From the NCBI RefSeq assembly GCF_014897705.1, contig NZ_JABUXV010000021.1, forward strand, positions 1 to 64,000: DNA of 64,000 nucleotides, in the 5' to 3' direction. Below, one piece after another: positions 35,421-43,801 of the stretch. The position numbers and the translations under genes were made by a program. Within the stretch, counting starts at the first letter, position 1. Every line of letters begins with the position of its first letter. The stretch is from Brachybacterium sp. FME24. GTDB taxonomy: Bacteria; Actinomycetota; Actinomycetes; Actinomycetales; Dermabacteraceae. The notes under the pieces were generated by a model that worked only from the letters and a program-made list of their open reading frames with translations, was not told the DNA's origin and did no database searches.

Positions 35421-35605
35421 GCGCACGGTGCTCCTCGGGGGTCGGGTCCCGCAGCGGCGGGTGTCAGCGTCGAGGCTACGGGGTGGGTGCGACGGGCTCA
35501 GACAGCGGAAGAGCGAGGAGTACCGTCGAGGTTTTCGTCATCGGCCGACGCCGAGCGTCGTGGAGGGTCGTCGGAGGCTTCTCGGCGTCGGCGACGCGGC
35601 GATCG

Positions 35606-36781
35606 TCAGGGGGTCTCGAAGCGGAGCCAGTCGTCCGATCCGGACCAGGCGATCACACCCTGCGCCGGGGAAGCGCCGAAGAGGGTGCCGCCGTCGGGTG
35701 AGAACACCAGCCGGCCCACGGAGCCCGGCACGACGGGAAGCTCCGTGGTCTCACCGGTCTCGCGCTCCCAGAGGTGGACCCGGTTGCCGCCTCTGGACAC
35801 GACGGCGACGCGTCCTCCGGGGGCGGTTGCCGCCCAGTAGGGGCCCGAGTTCGTGAGGGTCGGGCCGGTGGTCAGCGACCCGGAGGGGGAGAGGGCGTGG
35901 ACTGCCTGGTCGTCGTCGGTGCAGATGATCAGCGTGCCGTCGTCGGCGTGGGCCAGTCCGGCAGCGGTTCCCGGGATGTCCCGCGCAGTGCTTGTTCGCG
36001 TTCCGGTGTTCGGGTCCCAGAGTTCGACCGGGCCTCCCTCCCCGCAGAGGGCGAGGCTGTCGTCTGCGGGGGAGATGCTGAGCGCGATCACGGAGGTGAG
36101 TTCTGTGGCGAGTTCGTGCTCGATCTCGCAGGTGTCTGCGTCGATGTTCCAGACGGTGACGCGTCCGTCGGCGCCGAGCACCACCAGGCGGGAGCCGTCT
36201 GCGGTGAAGGCGAGATCGTTGATGAGGTGGCCGACGATGGGGCCGAATGGTTCGTCGCCTCCGGTGAGGGCCCGGAGCAGTTCGCCGTCGCTCTCCCGGA
36301 TCTCGACGTTCGCAGCGCCGGCGATGGCGAGGCGCCCGTCGGGGTGGGCGGCGATAGCTCCGATGAGTCCGTTGTCGTAGGACTCGATGATCGATCCGTC
36401 GGCGGTGTTCCACACCACCGTCCCGAAGGTGTCCGACTCGCCGAGCATCAGCGCGTCCGACGACTGGTTGGCGGCGATCCGGTCACCGCCCGCGAACAGA
36501 GCCAACCCGTACGCCGACAGGTGGTCCTCCGGGGTCGCTTCGTTCTCCGGGCCGATGTCGCTGCGTTCTGGAGGGGTGGGACGAGATCTCAGCGCTGCCT
36601 CGTCGGCCGACAGGCAACGTTCCGGTGAGGCCGACGGGTCCACGGTGGCGGGGCCGTCCGCGTAGACCGGTTCCTCGCCAGCGCCACCGGTCCCACGGAA
36701 GAGGCCACATCCGGCCAGGGAGAGCGCCACAGGCAGAACGCTCGCGCCGAGCAGCTTCCGGCGGCTGGGGGAGGGGATCAT
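35606..36781 (-). CDS. Predicted lipoprotein with WD40-like repeats
   Basis: The 391-residue protein starts with a Tat-like SRRKLLGASVLP and lipobox LAGC (Cys25), so it is probably exported folded and lipidated. From about 90 it contains beta-propeller repeats, each with IAAHPDGRLAIAG-, LAFTADGSRLVVLG- or LVFSPDGGTLFGA-like strands, and ends with VIAWSGSDDWLRFE. Such propellers act as binding scaffolds; no ligand or partner is evident. ATG 36781 has GAGGAG 6 bp upstream. The upstream DNA holds a palindrome and TAGCAT with the same spacing as the LppM-like gene. Confidence 0.85.
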   Translation of the reverse strand: MIPSPSRRKLLGASVLPVALSLAGCGLFRGTGGAGEEPVYADGPATVDPSASPERCLSADEAALRSRPTPPERSDIGPENEATPEDHLSAYGLALFAGGDRIAANQSSDALMLGESDTFGTVVWNTADGSIIESYDNGLIGAIAAHPDGRLAIAGAANVEIRESDGELLRALTGGDEPFGPIVGHLINDLAFTADGSRLVVLGADGRVTVWNIDADTCEIEHELATELTSVIALSISPADDSLALCGEGGPVELWDPNTGTRTSTARDIPGTAAGLAHADDGTLIICTDDDQAVHALSPSGSLTTGPTLTNSGPYWAATAPGGRVAVVSRGGNRVHLWERETGETTELPVVPGSVGRLVFSPDGGTLFGASPAQGVIAWSGSDDWLRFETP

Positions 36782-36879
36782 CGTCGCTCCTCGAAATCGA
36801 GGCCCGCTGCGCGGGCCGGGGCAACGGCTCAACCAGCACGGGGCGTCCCCGCGCTCCTTGCGGGGTTGTCGGTCCCAGA

Positions 36880-36923
36880 ATGCTATGGCGAACTGTCCGC
36901 CACGACCATGGGGAGTTCTCCCC
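36880..36923 (-). promoter_or_regulatory. Palindrome and -10 box upstream of the WD40 lipoprotein
   Basis: GGGGAG-2-CTCCCC (36910-36923) lies exactly 24 bp before TAGCAT (36880-36885) on the minus strand, and the ATG is about 100 bp further on. The leader holds a ccccgc/gcgggg hairpin near 36848-36865. The 24-bp spacing and palindrome equal those at 1385-1428. Confidence 0.5.
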
Positions 36924-36962
36924 GGCTGCTCGCGGAAGAACACCGAGAACGGGGTGCCCGCC
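36922..36962 (-). pseudogene. Short relic resembling hemL
   Basis: 36 of 41 bases match hemL at about 39716-39756, including 22 consecutive identical bases. The minus-strand frame reads AGTPFSVFFREQP, against [13 protein letters not shown] in HemL. The similarity ends abruptly on both sides. It overlaps one arm of the palindrome at 36910-36923. It could be a duplicated fragment left by local recombination. Confidence 0.4.
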
Positions 36963-37073
36963 AGGTGGACGGCCCGGCGGGGGCGAGATGCGGAGCACGG
37001 AGATGATCGCAGAATCGTGGTGCTCCTGCGGGTCGAGGCCCCGTCGGAGAGCTGGGGACGTGCAGACTTCGGG

Positions 37074-37147
37074 ACGCTCCGGCGGGATTCGAACCAGCGA
37101 CCGCCTCCTTATGGGGGAGCTGCTCTACCGGGCTGAGCTACGGAGCG
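37074..37147 (-). tRNA. Degenerate tRNA-Met(CAT)-like gene
   Basis: The minus strand folds into a 74-nt cloverleaf: perfect 7-bp acceptor (CGCTCCG/CGGAGCG), T8-A9, D arm GCTC/GAGC with GG in the loop, and T loop TTCGAAT. The anticodon loop is CCCATAA, giving CAT, but position 33 is C instead of the near-universal T. There are also a G-G mismatch at 27-43, a T-C mismatch in the T stem and discriminator T. No CCA, terminator or clear promoter is seen. It may be a decaying pseudo-tRNA or an odd Met/Ile2-type tRNA. Confidence 0.5.
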
Positions 37148-37653
37148 ATGCGTCGAGCACTGCTGACGACACGCCTCCATCGTGCGTGGCCGGACCGGAC
37201 GTTGTCGACCCTCCCGTCACGAACTGTCGCATGCTGACTCGGGGCGTCAGCAGAGTGCGCCGGCGGCAGGGGAGTCGGCGATCTTCCCTCCCCACTGGAC
37301 GCTTTTCCACAGTGCGGAGGTCAGGGAGAGAAATGCAGCCCATGACTCCCGTGTAATCATTTTTCCTCCACAGATGATGGTTATCCACAATGCGAGAAGT
37401 GACGGGTGCATGTTCGCGGCACTCGGGTGGGCCCCTTGCGGGGAGGATAGAGCTCCATGTTCCGCTGGCCAGCGACGATGGTCTGCCCGTGTCGCCGAAC
37501 CTGCGCAGTTGAGCGGACCTGGGTCGCGATCTGATGACGTCTGGCCGGGTCGCCAGAAGCCCGCGAGCGATAATCGTCCCTCCCCACTCGAAGTTTTCCA
37601 CATCCTTCTTCAAGGCCTTCCCTGTGCGGGTGCACCGCGAAAGAATGGGGTGC
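37148..37653. other. Duplicated leader region upstream of HNH gene, with DnaA-box-like motifs
   Basis: Two copies of a 30-bp leader segment (37281-37311 and 37573-37602) share tccctccccact and end in ttttccaca. Each is followed by a gaaag/gagag region and an ATGAC codon pair; in the first copy the reading breaks at once (ATG ACT CCC GTG TAA). An exact DnaA-box motif TTATCCACA lies at 37381-37389. No intact gene was found in this stretch. The first copy looks like the remains of a second HNH-gene 5' end. Confidence 0.5.
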
Positions 37654-39492
37654 ATGACGGCTTCCGTGCACGACTTCGACGCTCACGCTGAGGACCCCGT
37701 CCAGCGTCAGCTCGACGGTGTGCGTGAAGCAGGCCCTCGAGCGCTCGCCGAGCTGCTCGGTGATCAGTCCTTCCTCCTCGCGGAGCTCGCTGCCGAACCC
37801 GGTGCGATCTTCGGGGCCGCGGAGTACGAGCCTCAGCACTATGCCGCCGTGCTCGGGCGTCTGCATGAACAGCGGGCCGCGATGGATGCCCTGGAGGCCC
37901 GTGCGGTGGTCGACCTGGCCGATGCGTTCCGCCGGGAAGCGCGCGCCGAGGCCCTGGCGGACGCCGCGCAGGATAGCGATACTGCGATACCTGTCGAGGA
38001 GACCGACGAGCAGTCGGAACGAACTGCGGCCCGTGAGCTCTCGATGATCACCCGGCGTTCGCCGGCCGCTGCCGGCCGTTCCGTCGGCTCCTGTCGACGC
38101 CTCGTGGAGTCGATGCCCCAGATGTTCCACGCGCTCCTGAGCGGCAAGGTCGCAGCAGACGTCGTCCACAGCACGGCGAACTCGCTCGCGCCCCTGGCAC
38201 CAGAACAGCGCGAAGAGGTCGACCGCCATCTCGGGGACCGGCTGCCGACGCTGGATGCCGCCGGCAGGAAGCGGTGGAAGCGCGAGATCGCCGGTCTGAT
38301 CGAAGCGGTCGATCCCGGCGGTGAGAGGAAGCGCCACCAGCATGCGCGCACTCGTCGCCATGTCACCGTGCGCCCGGGGGAGCACGGTATGGCGACGGTG
38401 TCTGCACGCCTTCCAGCTCTTGACGCTGCGAAGATCGGCAAGCGTCTCTCCCTGGAAGCAGAGCAGTTGCGCGCACACGGTGACCGTCGCGGGCACCAGG
38501 CGATCCAGGCAGACTCCTTCACTGCCACCCTGCTGGGCCACGAGGGGGGCATGGACGCCACCGATCTCGACATCGGCGTCATCATCACCGATCGCGCCCT
38601 GTTCACCCCGAGCCGCGGCGACATCGCCCAGATCGAGGGCTACGGCCCTGTCCCCTCCGAGTCCATCCGTGAGGAGTTGCGCAGTGTGCTCAGCAACCGG
38701 AAGAACGACATGGACACGGCGCTCGGCGACGACGGGCCCGCCGCCCGTGCCACCCTGCGGAGGCTCTACACGCACCCGACCACCGGCGAACTCGTCGCCG
38801 TGGAATCCATCGCACGAGCGTTCCCGCGAGCGCTCGCGAGATTCGTGCTCTGGCGGGACATGACATGTCGCGGGCCCTTCTGCGACGCTCCTATCCGACA
38901 GACCGACCACATCCGGCCCTATGCGGCCGGGGGTCACACCTGCCTCGACAACGGCGAGGGCCTCTGCGGCTTCTGCAACGACAAGGAGCAGCAGGTCCGA
39001 AGCGTCGAGCGCGAGACCGATCCGAATGTCCCGGGCCACCGGGTCACGTGGACCAGCCGTACCGGAGTCACCCGCACCACCACGCCCGATGCGCTCACCC
39101 GACCAGATTCTCGCGGCCGCGCAGATGCGCGCGACGCTGGCGACGCAACCGAGGGAACACCCGTCGGGACCCACGAGGCTCGAGGCCCGGACAACGATGC
39201 GGGGCCCGGACGACGTCCGCCTCGCGAGACGGGCGCTCGGCCGGAAGATGGCGCGGCCCGCCGTCTTCGGAGCAGTGCAGCGAACGTATCGCGACGATGG
39301 CGCGGCGCCGGGCGAAGCACCACGACGACCGGGCGGGCCGGCGGCCTCCATCAGGAGGGGCGATCCAGCACGACTGGAAGACCAAGCACGACCGGACGAC
39401 CAAGAACGACCGGACGAACCAGACCGCCCAGGCGATCGGGCCGGTCAGCAGAGGCCGACCGTCCGCGACGCCACGGCCGGCACCGGGAATGA
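37654..39492 (+). CDS. DUF222 / HNH endonuclease domain protein
   Basis: The 612-residue protein has an N-terminal DUF222 region (about 50-300) with LEARAVVDLADAFR and HALLSGKVAADVVH, then an HNH nuclease domain near 405-455: DMTCRGPFCDAPIRQTDHIRP, GGHTCLDNGEGLCGFCNDKE. The two Cys pairs hold the structural zinc; the His-Asp-His/Asn set is catalytic. This is the 13E12-type repeat family, multicopy and mobile-like in actinobacteria; biological role unknown. The last 150 residues are low-complexity Arg/Thr/Gly-rich (TTGRPSTTGRPRTTGR). ATG 37654 is chosen; ATG 37645 is possible. It converges on hemL with a 26-bp gap. Confidence 0.88.
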   Translation: MTASVHDFDAHAEDPVQRQLDGVREAGPRALAELLGDQSFLLAELAAEPGAIFGAAEYEPQHYAAVLGRLHEQRAAMDALEARAVVDLADAFRREARAEALADAAQDSDTAIPVEETDEQSERTAARELSMITRRSPAAAGRSVGSCRRLVESMPQMFHALLSGKVAADVVHSTANSLAPLAPEQREEVDRHLGDRLPTLDAAGRKRWKREIAGLIEAVDPGGERKRHQHARTRRHVTVRPGEHGMATVSARLPALDAAKIGKRLSLEAEQLRAHGDRRGHQAIQADSFTATLLGHEGGMDATDLDIGVIITDRALFTPSRGDIAQIEGYGPVPSESIREELRSVLSNRKNDMDTALGDDGPAARATLRRLYTHPTTGELVAVESIARAFPRALARFVLWRDMTCRGPFCDAPIRQTDHIRPYAAGGHTCLDNGEGLCGFCNDKEQQVRSVERETDPNVPGHRVTWTSRTGVTRTTTPDALTRPDSRGRADARDAGDATEGTPVGTHEARGPDNDAGPGRRPPRETGARPEDGAARRLRSSAANVSRRWRGAGRSTTTTGRAGGLHQEGRSSTTGRPSTTGRPRTTGRTRPPRRSGRSAEADRPRRHGRHRE

Positions 39493-39518
39493 ACCAGCGC
39501 CGACCGGCCGCGCACCTC

Positions 39519-40841
39519 TCAGGCCGCCGCGGCCGCCTTCGCCGCGCCCGGGAGCGCCTCGGCGATGCGGTCCAGCACCTCCTCGGTGTGCGCGGTGGAG
39601 ACGAACCAGGCTTCGAATGCCGAGGGCGGCAGGTAGACACCCGCCTCCAGCATGGCGTGGAAGAACCGAGTGAAAGCGGCAGTGTCCTGCGCCTTCGCGT
39701 CCTCGTAGCCCACCACCGGCTCCTCGCGGAAGAACACCGAGAACAGCGTGCCGGCGCTCTGGATCACGTGAGGGACGCCTGCCGTGGTGAACGCGTCCGC
39801 CACCAGCTGCTGCAGGGTGCGCGATGCCGCGCCGAGCGTCGAATACGCCGCATCGTCGAGCCCCGCGAAGGTCGCCAGCCCCGCCGCGGTGGCCAGCGGA
39901 TTTCCCGACAGGGTGCCCGCCTGGTAGACCGGCCCTGCCGGTGCCAGCAGGCCCATCAGGTCCCGGCGGCCACCGAACGCCCCCACCGGCAGGCCACCAC
40001 CGATGACCTTGCCGAAGGTCATCAGATCCGGGGCCCAGGCATCGTGCGTGCCGGTGGGGCCGTCGATCCCGTAATAGCCCTCGCGGCTCGCTCGGAATCC
40101 GGTGAGCACCTCATCGCTGATCAGCAGCGCGCCGCTGGCGTGCGCAGTCTCGGACAGGAAGCGATTGAAGCCGACCCCGCCCTCCTCCCGCGGCGGGACG
40201 ACTCCCATGTTCGCGGGCGCCGCCTCGGTGATCACCGCGGCGATCTCGCCGCCACGCTCGGCGAACAGTGCCGTGACCGCATCCCGGTCGCCGTAGGGCA
40301 GCACCACGGTGTCGCGCGCGGTGGACGCCGTCACGCCGGCCGAGCCGGGCATCGCGAACGTGGCCACGCCGCTGCCGGCCTCGGCCAGCAGCGCGTCGAC
40401 ATGCCCGTGATAGCAGCCGGCGAACTTCACGACCACATCGCGGCCGGTCGCCGCGCGGGCCACCCGCAGAGCGCTCATCGTCGCCTCGGTCCCGGAGTTG
40501 ACCAGGCGCAGCTGCTCGATCGGCGCGATGCGGGAGGCGACTTCCTCGGCGAGCGTCACCTCACCGGGCTGGGGCGCCCCGAAGGACAGCCCGCGACCGG
40601 CGGCTTCGCGCACCGCGTCGACGACCTGATCGTTCGCGTGCCCAAGGATCATGGGCCCCCAGGAGCCCACCAGATCCACGTACTCGCGGCCGTCGGCGTC
40701 GTGCAGCAGGGCGCCCTTGGCCGAGGTGAGGAACGGCGGGGTCCCGCCGACGGAGCCGAAGGCCCGCACCGGCGAGTTGACCCCCGAGGGGATCACCTTC
40801 TGTGCGCGAGTGAAGAGATCTGCGGAGGAGGTGGTGGTCAT
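39519..40841 (-). CDS. hemL: Glutamate-1-semialdehyde 2,1-aminomutase
   Basis: A 440-residue class III PLP aminotransferase that makes 5-aminolevulinate from glutamate-1-semialdehyde, the second step of the C5 route. Visible are [74 protein letters not shown], and PLP-binding Lys278 in [18 protein letters not shown]. Length is normal. It is the last gene of the haem operon, 90 bp after hemB, and pairs functionally with HemA. ATG 40841 follows GGAGAA. Confidence 0.97.
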   Translation of the reverse strand: MTTTSSADLFTRAQKVIPSGVNSPVRAFGSVGGTPPFLTSAKGALLHDADGREYVDLVGSWGPMILGHANDQVVDAVREAAGRGLSFGAPQPGEVTLAEEVASRIAPIEQLRLVNSGTEATMSALRVARAATGRDVVVKFAGCYHGHVDALLAEAGSGVATFAMPGSAGVTASTARDTVVLPYGDRDAVTALFAERGGEIAAVITEAAPANMGVVPPREEGGVGFNRFLSETAHASGALLISDEVLTGFRASREGYYGIDGPTGTHDAWAPDLMTFGKVIGGGLPVGAFGGRRDLMGLLAPAGPVYQAGTLSGNPLATAAGLATFAGLDDAAYSTLGAASRTLQQLVADAFTTAGVPHVIQSAGTLFSVFFREEPVVGYEDAKAQDTAAFTRFFHAMLEAGVYLPPSAFEAWFVSTAHTEEVLDRIAEALPGAAKAAAAA

Positions 40842-40931
40842 GAGGGTTCTCCTTGTCGGACTGCGGGAGCAGGACGGTCGGGTGCGGGCAGGGCGCAGCT
40901 GGTGGGAGCGGTCAGCACGCGAGGGGTGGGG

Positions 40932-41960
40932 TCACAGGAACTCACGCAGATGCGCCGGCAGGCCGTCGCGGTACCAGCCGGCGACCTCGCTCGCGTAGTA
41001 GGTCAGCACGGTCGAGGCGCCCGCCCGACGGAACGCCAGCAGCGACTCCAGCACGGTGCGGTCGCGATCGATCCAGCCGTGCGCGGACGCGGCCTCGATC
41101 ATCGAGTACTCGCCGGAGACCTGGTAGGCACCGACGGGAACAGGGGAGGCCTGCGCCACGTCCCGCAGCACGTCGAGATACGGCAGCCCGGGCTTGACCA
41201 TCACCAGATCCGCGCCCTCGGCCAGGTCCAGCTCCAGCTCGCGCAGCGCCTCGCGGCCGTTCGCCGGATCCTGCTGGTAGGTGCGGCGATCACCCTGCAG
41301 CGAGGAATCGACGGCCTCGCGGAACGGCCCGTAGAAGGCAGAGGCGTACTTCGCGGTGTACGCGTACAGCGCGGTGTCGAGGTACCCGGCGTCGTCGAGC
41401 GCCTCGCGGATCGCGGCGATCTGGCCGTCCATCATGCCGGAGGGCCCCAACAGGTGAGCACCCGCTGCGGCCTGCGCGAGCGCCATCTCGCGGTACCGGA
41501 CCAGCGTCGCATCGTTGTCGACGCGACCATCGGCGTCGAGCACTCCGCAGTGGCCGTGATCGGTGAACTCGTCCAGGCAGAGATCGGCCATGATCACGGT
41601 CGAGTCCCCCAGCTCGGAGCGCAGGCGCGTGAGCGCCCGGTTCAGGATGCCGTCCGGGTCGGTCGCGCCGGAGCCGATCGCGTCCTTGCGCTCCGGCACT
41701 CCGAAGATCATCACCCCGCCGACGCCGCGCTCGGTGGCCTCCGTCGCCGCCGCGACCAGCGAGTCCATCGAATGCTGGACGACGCCGGGCATCGAACTGA
41801 TCGGGGAGCTCTCGCTCGCGCCCTCGCGCACGAACATCGGCAGCACCAGATCCGCGGGGCGCAGGGTGTTCTCCCGCACGAGGGAGCGCATCGCGGTGTT
41901 CGACCGCAGGCGTCGGGGGCGGTCGATCGGGGTGGGGCCGACGGGCATCGGGCTGGTCAT
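40932..41960 (-). CDS. hemB: Delta-aminolevulinic acid dehydratase (porphobilinogen synthase)
   Basis: The 342-residue TIM-barrel enzyme condenses two 5-aminolevulinates into porphobilinogen. Motifs are [43 protein letters not shown] (metal and allosteric site), [20 protein letters not shown] and [15 protein letters not shown], with the two Schiff-base Lys residues in the last two. The [10 protein letters not shown] stretch, with Asp and His where zinc enzymes have three Cys, indicates a magnesium-type enzyme. ATG 41960 has AAGGAG upstream. It lies 63 bp after hemD. Confidence 0.97.
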   Translation of the reverse strand: MTSPMPVGPTPIDRPRRLRSNTAMRSLVRENTLRPADLVLPMFVREGASESSPISSMPGVVQHSMDSLVAAATEATERGVGGVMIFGVPERKDAIGSGATDPDGILNRALTRLRSELGDSTVIMADLCLDEFTDHGHCGVLDADGRVDNDATLVRYREMALAQAAAGAHLLGPSGMMDGQIAAIREALDDAGYLDTALYAYTAKYASAFYGPFREAVDSSLQGDRRTYQQDPANGREALRELELDLAEGADLVMVKPGLPYLDVLRDVAQASPVPVGAYQVSGEYSMIEAASAHGWIDRDRTVLESLLAFRRAGASTVLTYYASEVAGWYRDGLPAHLREFL

Positions 41961-42023
41961 GGGGGGGCACTCCTTCGAGCGACGGGGGCAGAGGTCCGGG
42001 GACAGAGGTCCGGGGGCAGAGGG

Positions 42024-42794
42024 TCAGGGGTCAGAGGGAGCAGGGACAGCAGGGCCGGCGCCCGGAGGCGACGCGAGGGCAGCCTGGACCGCGCGGGCGA
42101 GGGCCTCGTCGGTGGGCTCCTCGGCCTGGACGGCGACCCGCATCCCGGCGCCGCGGGCGGCGTCGCTGGTAGGGGCGCCGATCGTGACCACGGCAGTGGA
42201 CTCGTGGACGCCGATCCCGGCCGCGGCGCGGGCGATCATCGGGCTGGTCAGCACGATCGCGGCGTACCCGCCACCGGTCAGGGTGCGGATGGTCGCCGCG
42301 GGCAGCTCGAGCAGTTCCGGACGGTAGGCGGTCACCCGGTGCACGCGGTAGCCCTTGGCTGCGAGCCCCTCGGGCACGGTCGCAGAAGCAGCGGCCGACG
42401 CCGGGAACAGGACGGAGGCCCCCCTGTCGGCGTCCGGCATCGCCTCCACCACTGCCGCCCCCGAGCCCGCGGCGACCAGATCGGCCGGGATGCCGGCCGC
42501 GGCAAGGGCCGCAGCGGTGCCCTCGCCGACGGCGACGATCTGTGTGGCCGGTGGCACGGCGACCGGGCCCATCGCGTCTACTGCGCTGCGGGAGGTGACG
42601 ACGAGATGCGTGAAGGCCCCCGCAGCGAGGCTCTCGAGCGCCGAGGCCAGCTCCCCGCCCGTCTCCGGGACGAGGCGGATCTGCGGCCGATGCTCGACCG
42701 GGATGCCCAGCTCCTCGAGTCGGGACATCAGGGCGTCCCCCCGCTCCGCCGGTCGGGTGACCAGGACAGGGCGGGAAGGCATCGGCGCGCTCAT
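42024..42794 (-). CDS. hemD: Uroporphyrinogen-III synthase
   Basis: The 256-residue protein has the two-lobed HemD layout: VLVTRPAERGDAL at the start, HLVVTSRSAVDAM, IVAVGEGTAAALAAAGI, then VLFPASAAASATVPEGLAAKGYRVHRVTAYRP, AAIVLTSPMIARAA and TIGAPTSDAARGAG. It closes hydroxymethylbilane with inversion of ring D. HemD is poorly conserved, but these motifs and the position between hemC and hemB make it firm. ATG 42794 shares one base with the hemC stop (TGATG). The C-terminus is a Pro/Ala-rich tail. Confidence 0.94.
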   Translation of the reverse strand: MSAPMPSRPVLVTRPAERGDALMSRLEELGIPVEHRPQIRLVPETGGELASALESLAAGAFTHLVVTSRSAVDAMGPVAVPPATQIVAVGEGTAAALAAAGIPADLVAAGSGAAVVEAMPDADRGASVLFPASAAASATVPEGLAAKGYRVHRVTAYRPELLELPAATIRTLTGGGYAAIVLTSPMIARAAAGIGVHESTAVVTIGAPTSDAARGAGMRVAVQAEEPTDEALARAVQAALASPPGAGPAVPAPSDP

Positions 42795-43801
42795 CAGGCC
42801 TTCGCCTCGGCCAGGATCTCGCCGGCGCCCCGCTCCAGCAGATCGTCGGCGAGCTCCGCGCCCAGCAGGTACGGGATCGAGTCGGCGCCCGACGCATCAT
42901 CGTCGGCGAGGTCGAAGGCGACGCGCGCCGTCCCCTCGACGACATGGGAACCGTCGGTGCGGATCGCGAGCGCGCGCAGGGACAGCTCCCCGCCGTCGAT
43001 CTCGGCGAAGGCCGCGACCGGCGCGGAGCAGCCGGCCTCGAGGGTGCGCAGCAGGGCCCTCTCCGCGGTGACCGCAGCGCGGGTGGCGGGGTCATCGACC
43101 GCGGTCAGCGCCTCGCCGAACCAGGCCGGAGCGGAGTCCGGGGAGGCGCCCTCGAGCGCGGCGAGAGTCACCTCCACGGCCAGCGCACCCTGTGCGGGCG
43201 CCGGCAGCATGACCTCGACCGGGAGCAGCTGGCTGATCACGTCGCCCTTGCCCACACGCTGCAGGCCGGCGGCGGCGAGCACGACGGCGTCGAGGTCCGC
43301 CTCGGCGCCGAGGGCGCGGGCCAGGCGGGTCTCGATGTTGCCGCGGATCCCCAGCACCTCCAGGTCCGGGCGGGCACGCAGCAGCTGGGCCGCTCGACGC
43401 GGCGAACCGGTGCCGATCCTCGCCCCCGTCGGGAGCTGGTCCAGGGTCATCCCGTCACGGGCGCACAGCGCGTCGCGCGGGTCCTCCCGTGCCGGGATGC
43501 AGGCCAGGGCGATCTCCTCGAGCGGTGCGGTGGGCAGGTCCTTGCAGGAGTGGACGACCACGTCGACCTTCCCGTCCAGCAGGGCCTGGCGCACGGCGGT
43601 GACGAACACGCCGGTGCCGCCGATCTGTGCGAGCGGGCTGGTGCGGTCCAGGTCGCCGTGGGTGCTCACGTGCACCAGCTCGACCTCGCGCCCGGTGCCG
43701 GCCACCAGTGCCTCGCCCACCTGCTGCGACTGGGTCAGGGCGAGCTTCGAGGCGCGGGTGCCGATCTGCAGCGGTGACAGGAGCGGTGACAGGGACGTCA
43801 T
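42794..43801 (-). CDS. hemC: Hydroxymethylbilane synthase (porphobilinogen deaminase)
   Basis: The 335-residue enzyme polymerises four porphobilinogens. Visible are IGTRASKLALTQSQQV, DVVVHSCKDLPTA, RDALCARDG, GTGSPRRAAQLLRARPDL, IRGNIETRL, DAVVLAAAGLQRVG, PAPAQGALAVE and EAGCSAPVAAFAE, whose Cys carries the dipyrromethane cofactor. ATG 43801 overlaps the ferrochelatase stop (ATGA); the longer frame runs into hemH. Length is normal. Confidence 0.97.
   Translation of the reverse strand: MTSLSPLLSPLQIGTRASKLALTQSQQVGEALVAGTGREVELVHVSTHGDLDRTSPLAQIGGTGVFVTAVRQALLDGKVDVVVHSCKDLPTAPLEEIALACIPAREDPRDALCARDGMTLDQLPTGARIGTGSPRRAAQLLRARPDLEVLGIRGNIETRLARALGAEADLDAVVLAAAGLQRVGKGDVISQLLPVEVMLPAPAQGALAVEVTLAALEGASPDSAPAWFGEALTAVDDPATRAAVTAERALLRTLEAGCSAPVAAFAEIDGGELSLRALAIRTDGSHVVEGTARVAFDLADDDASGADSIPYLLGAELADDLLERGAGEILAEAKA

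Noticed and set aside
37281-37611. Chromosomal replication origin
   Set aside because: There are DnaA-box-like motifs, and pknB-type genes lie near oriC in mycobacteria. But only one perfect box is present, no dnaA, dnaN or gyrB is near, and the motifs are better explained as a duplicated gene leader.
37654-39492. Insertion sequence carrying the HNH gene
   Set aside because: No terminal inverted repeats, target duplication or transposase were seen; DUF222/HNH genes spread without such ends.
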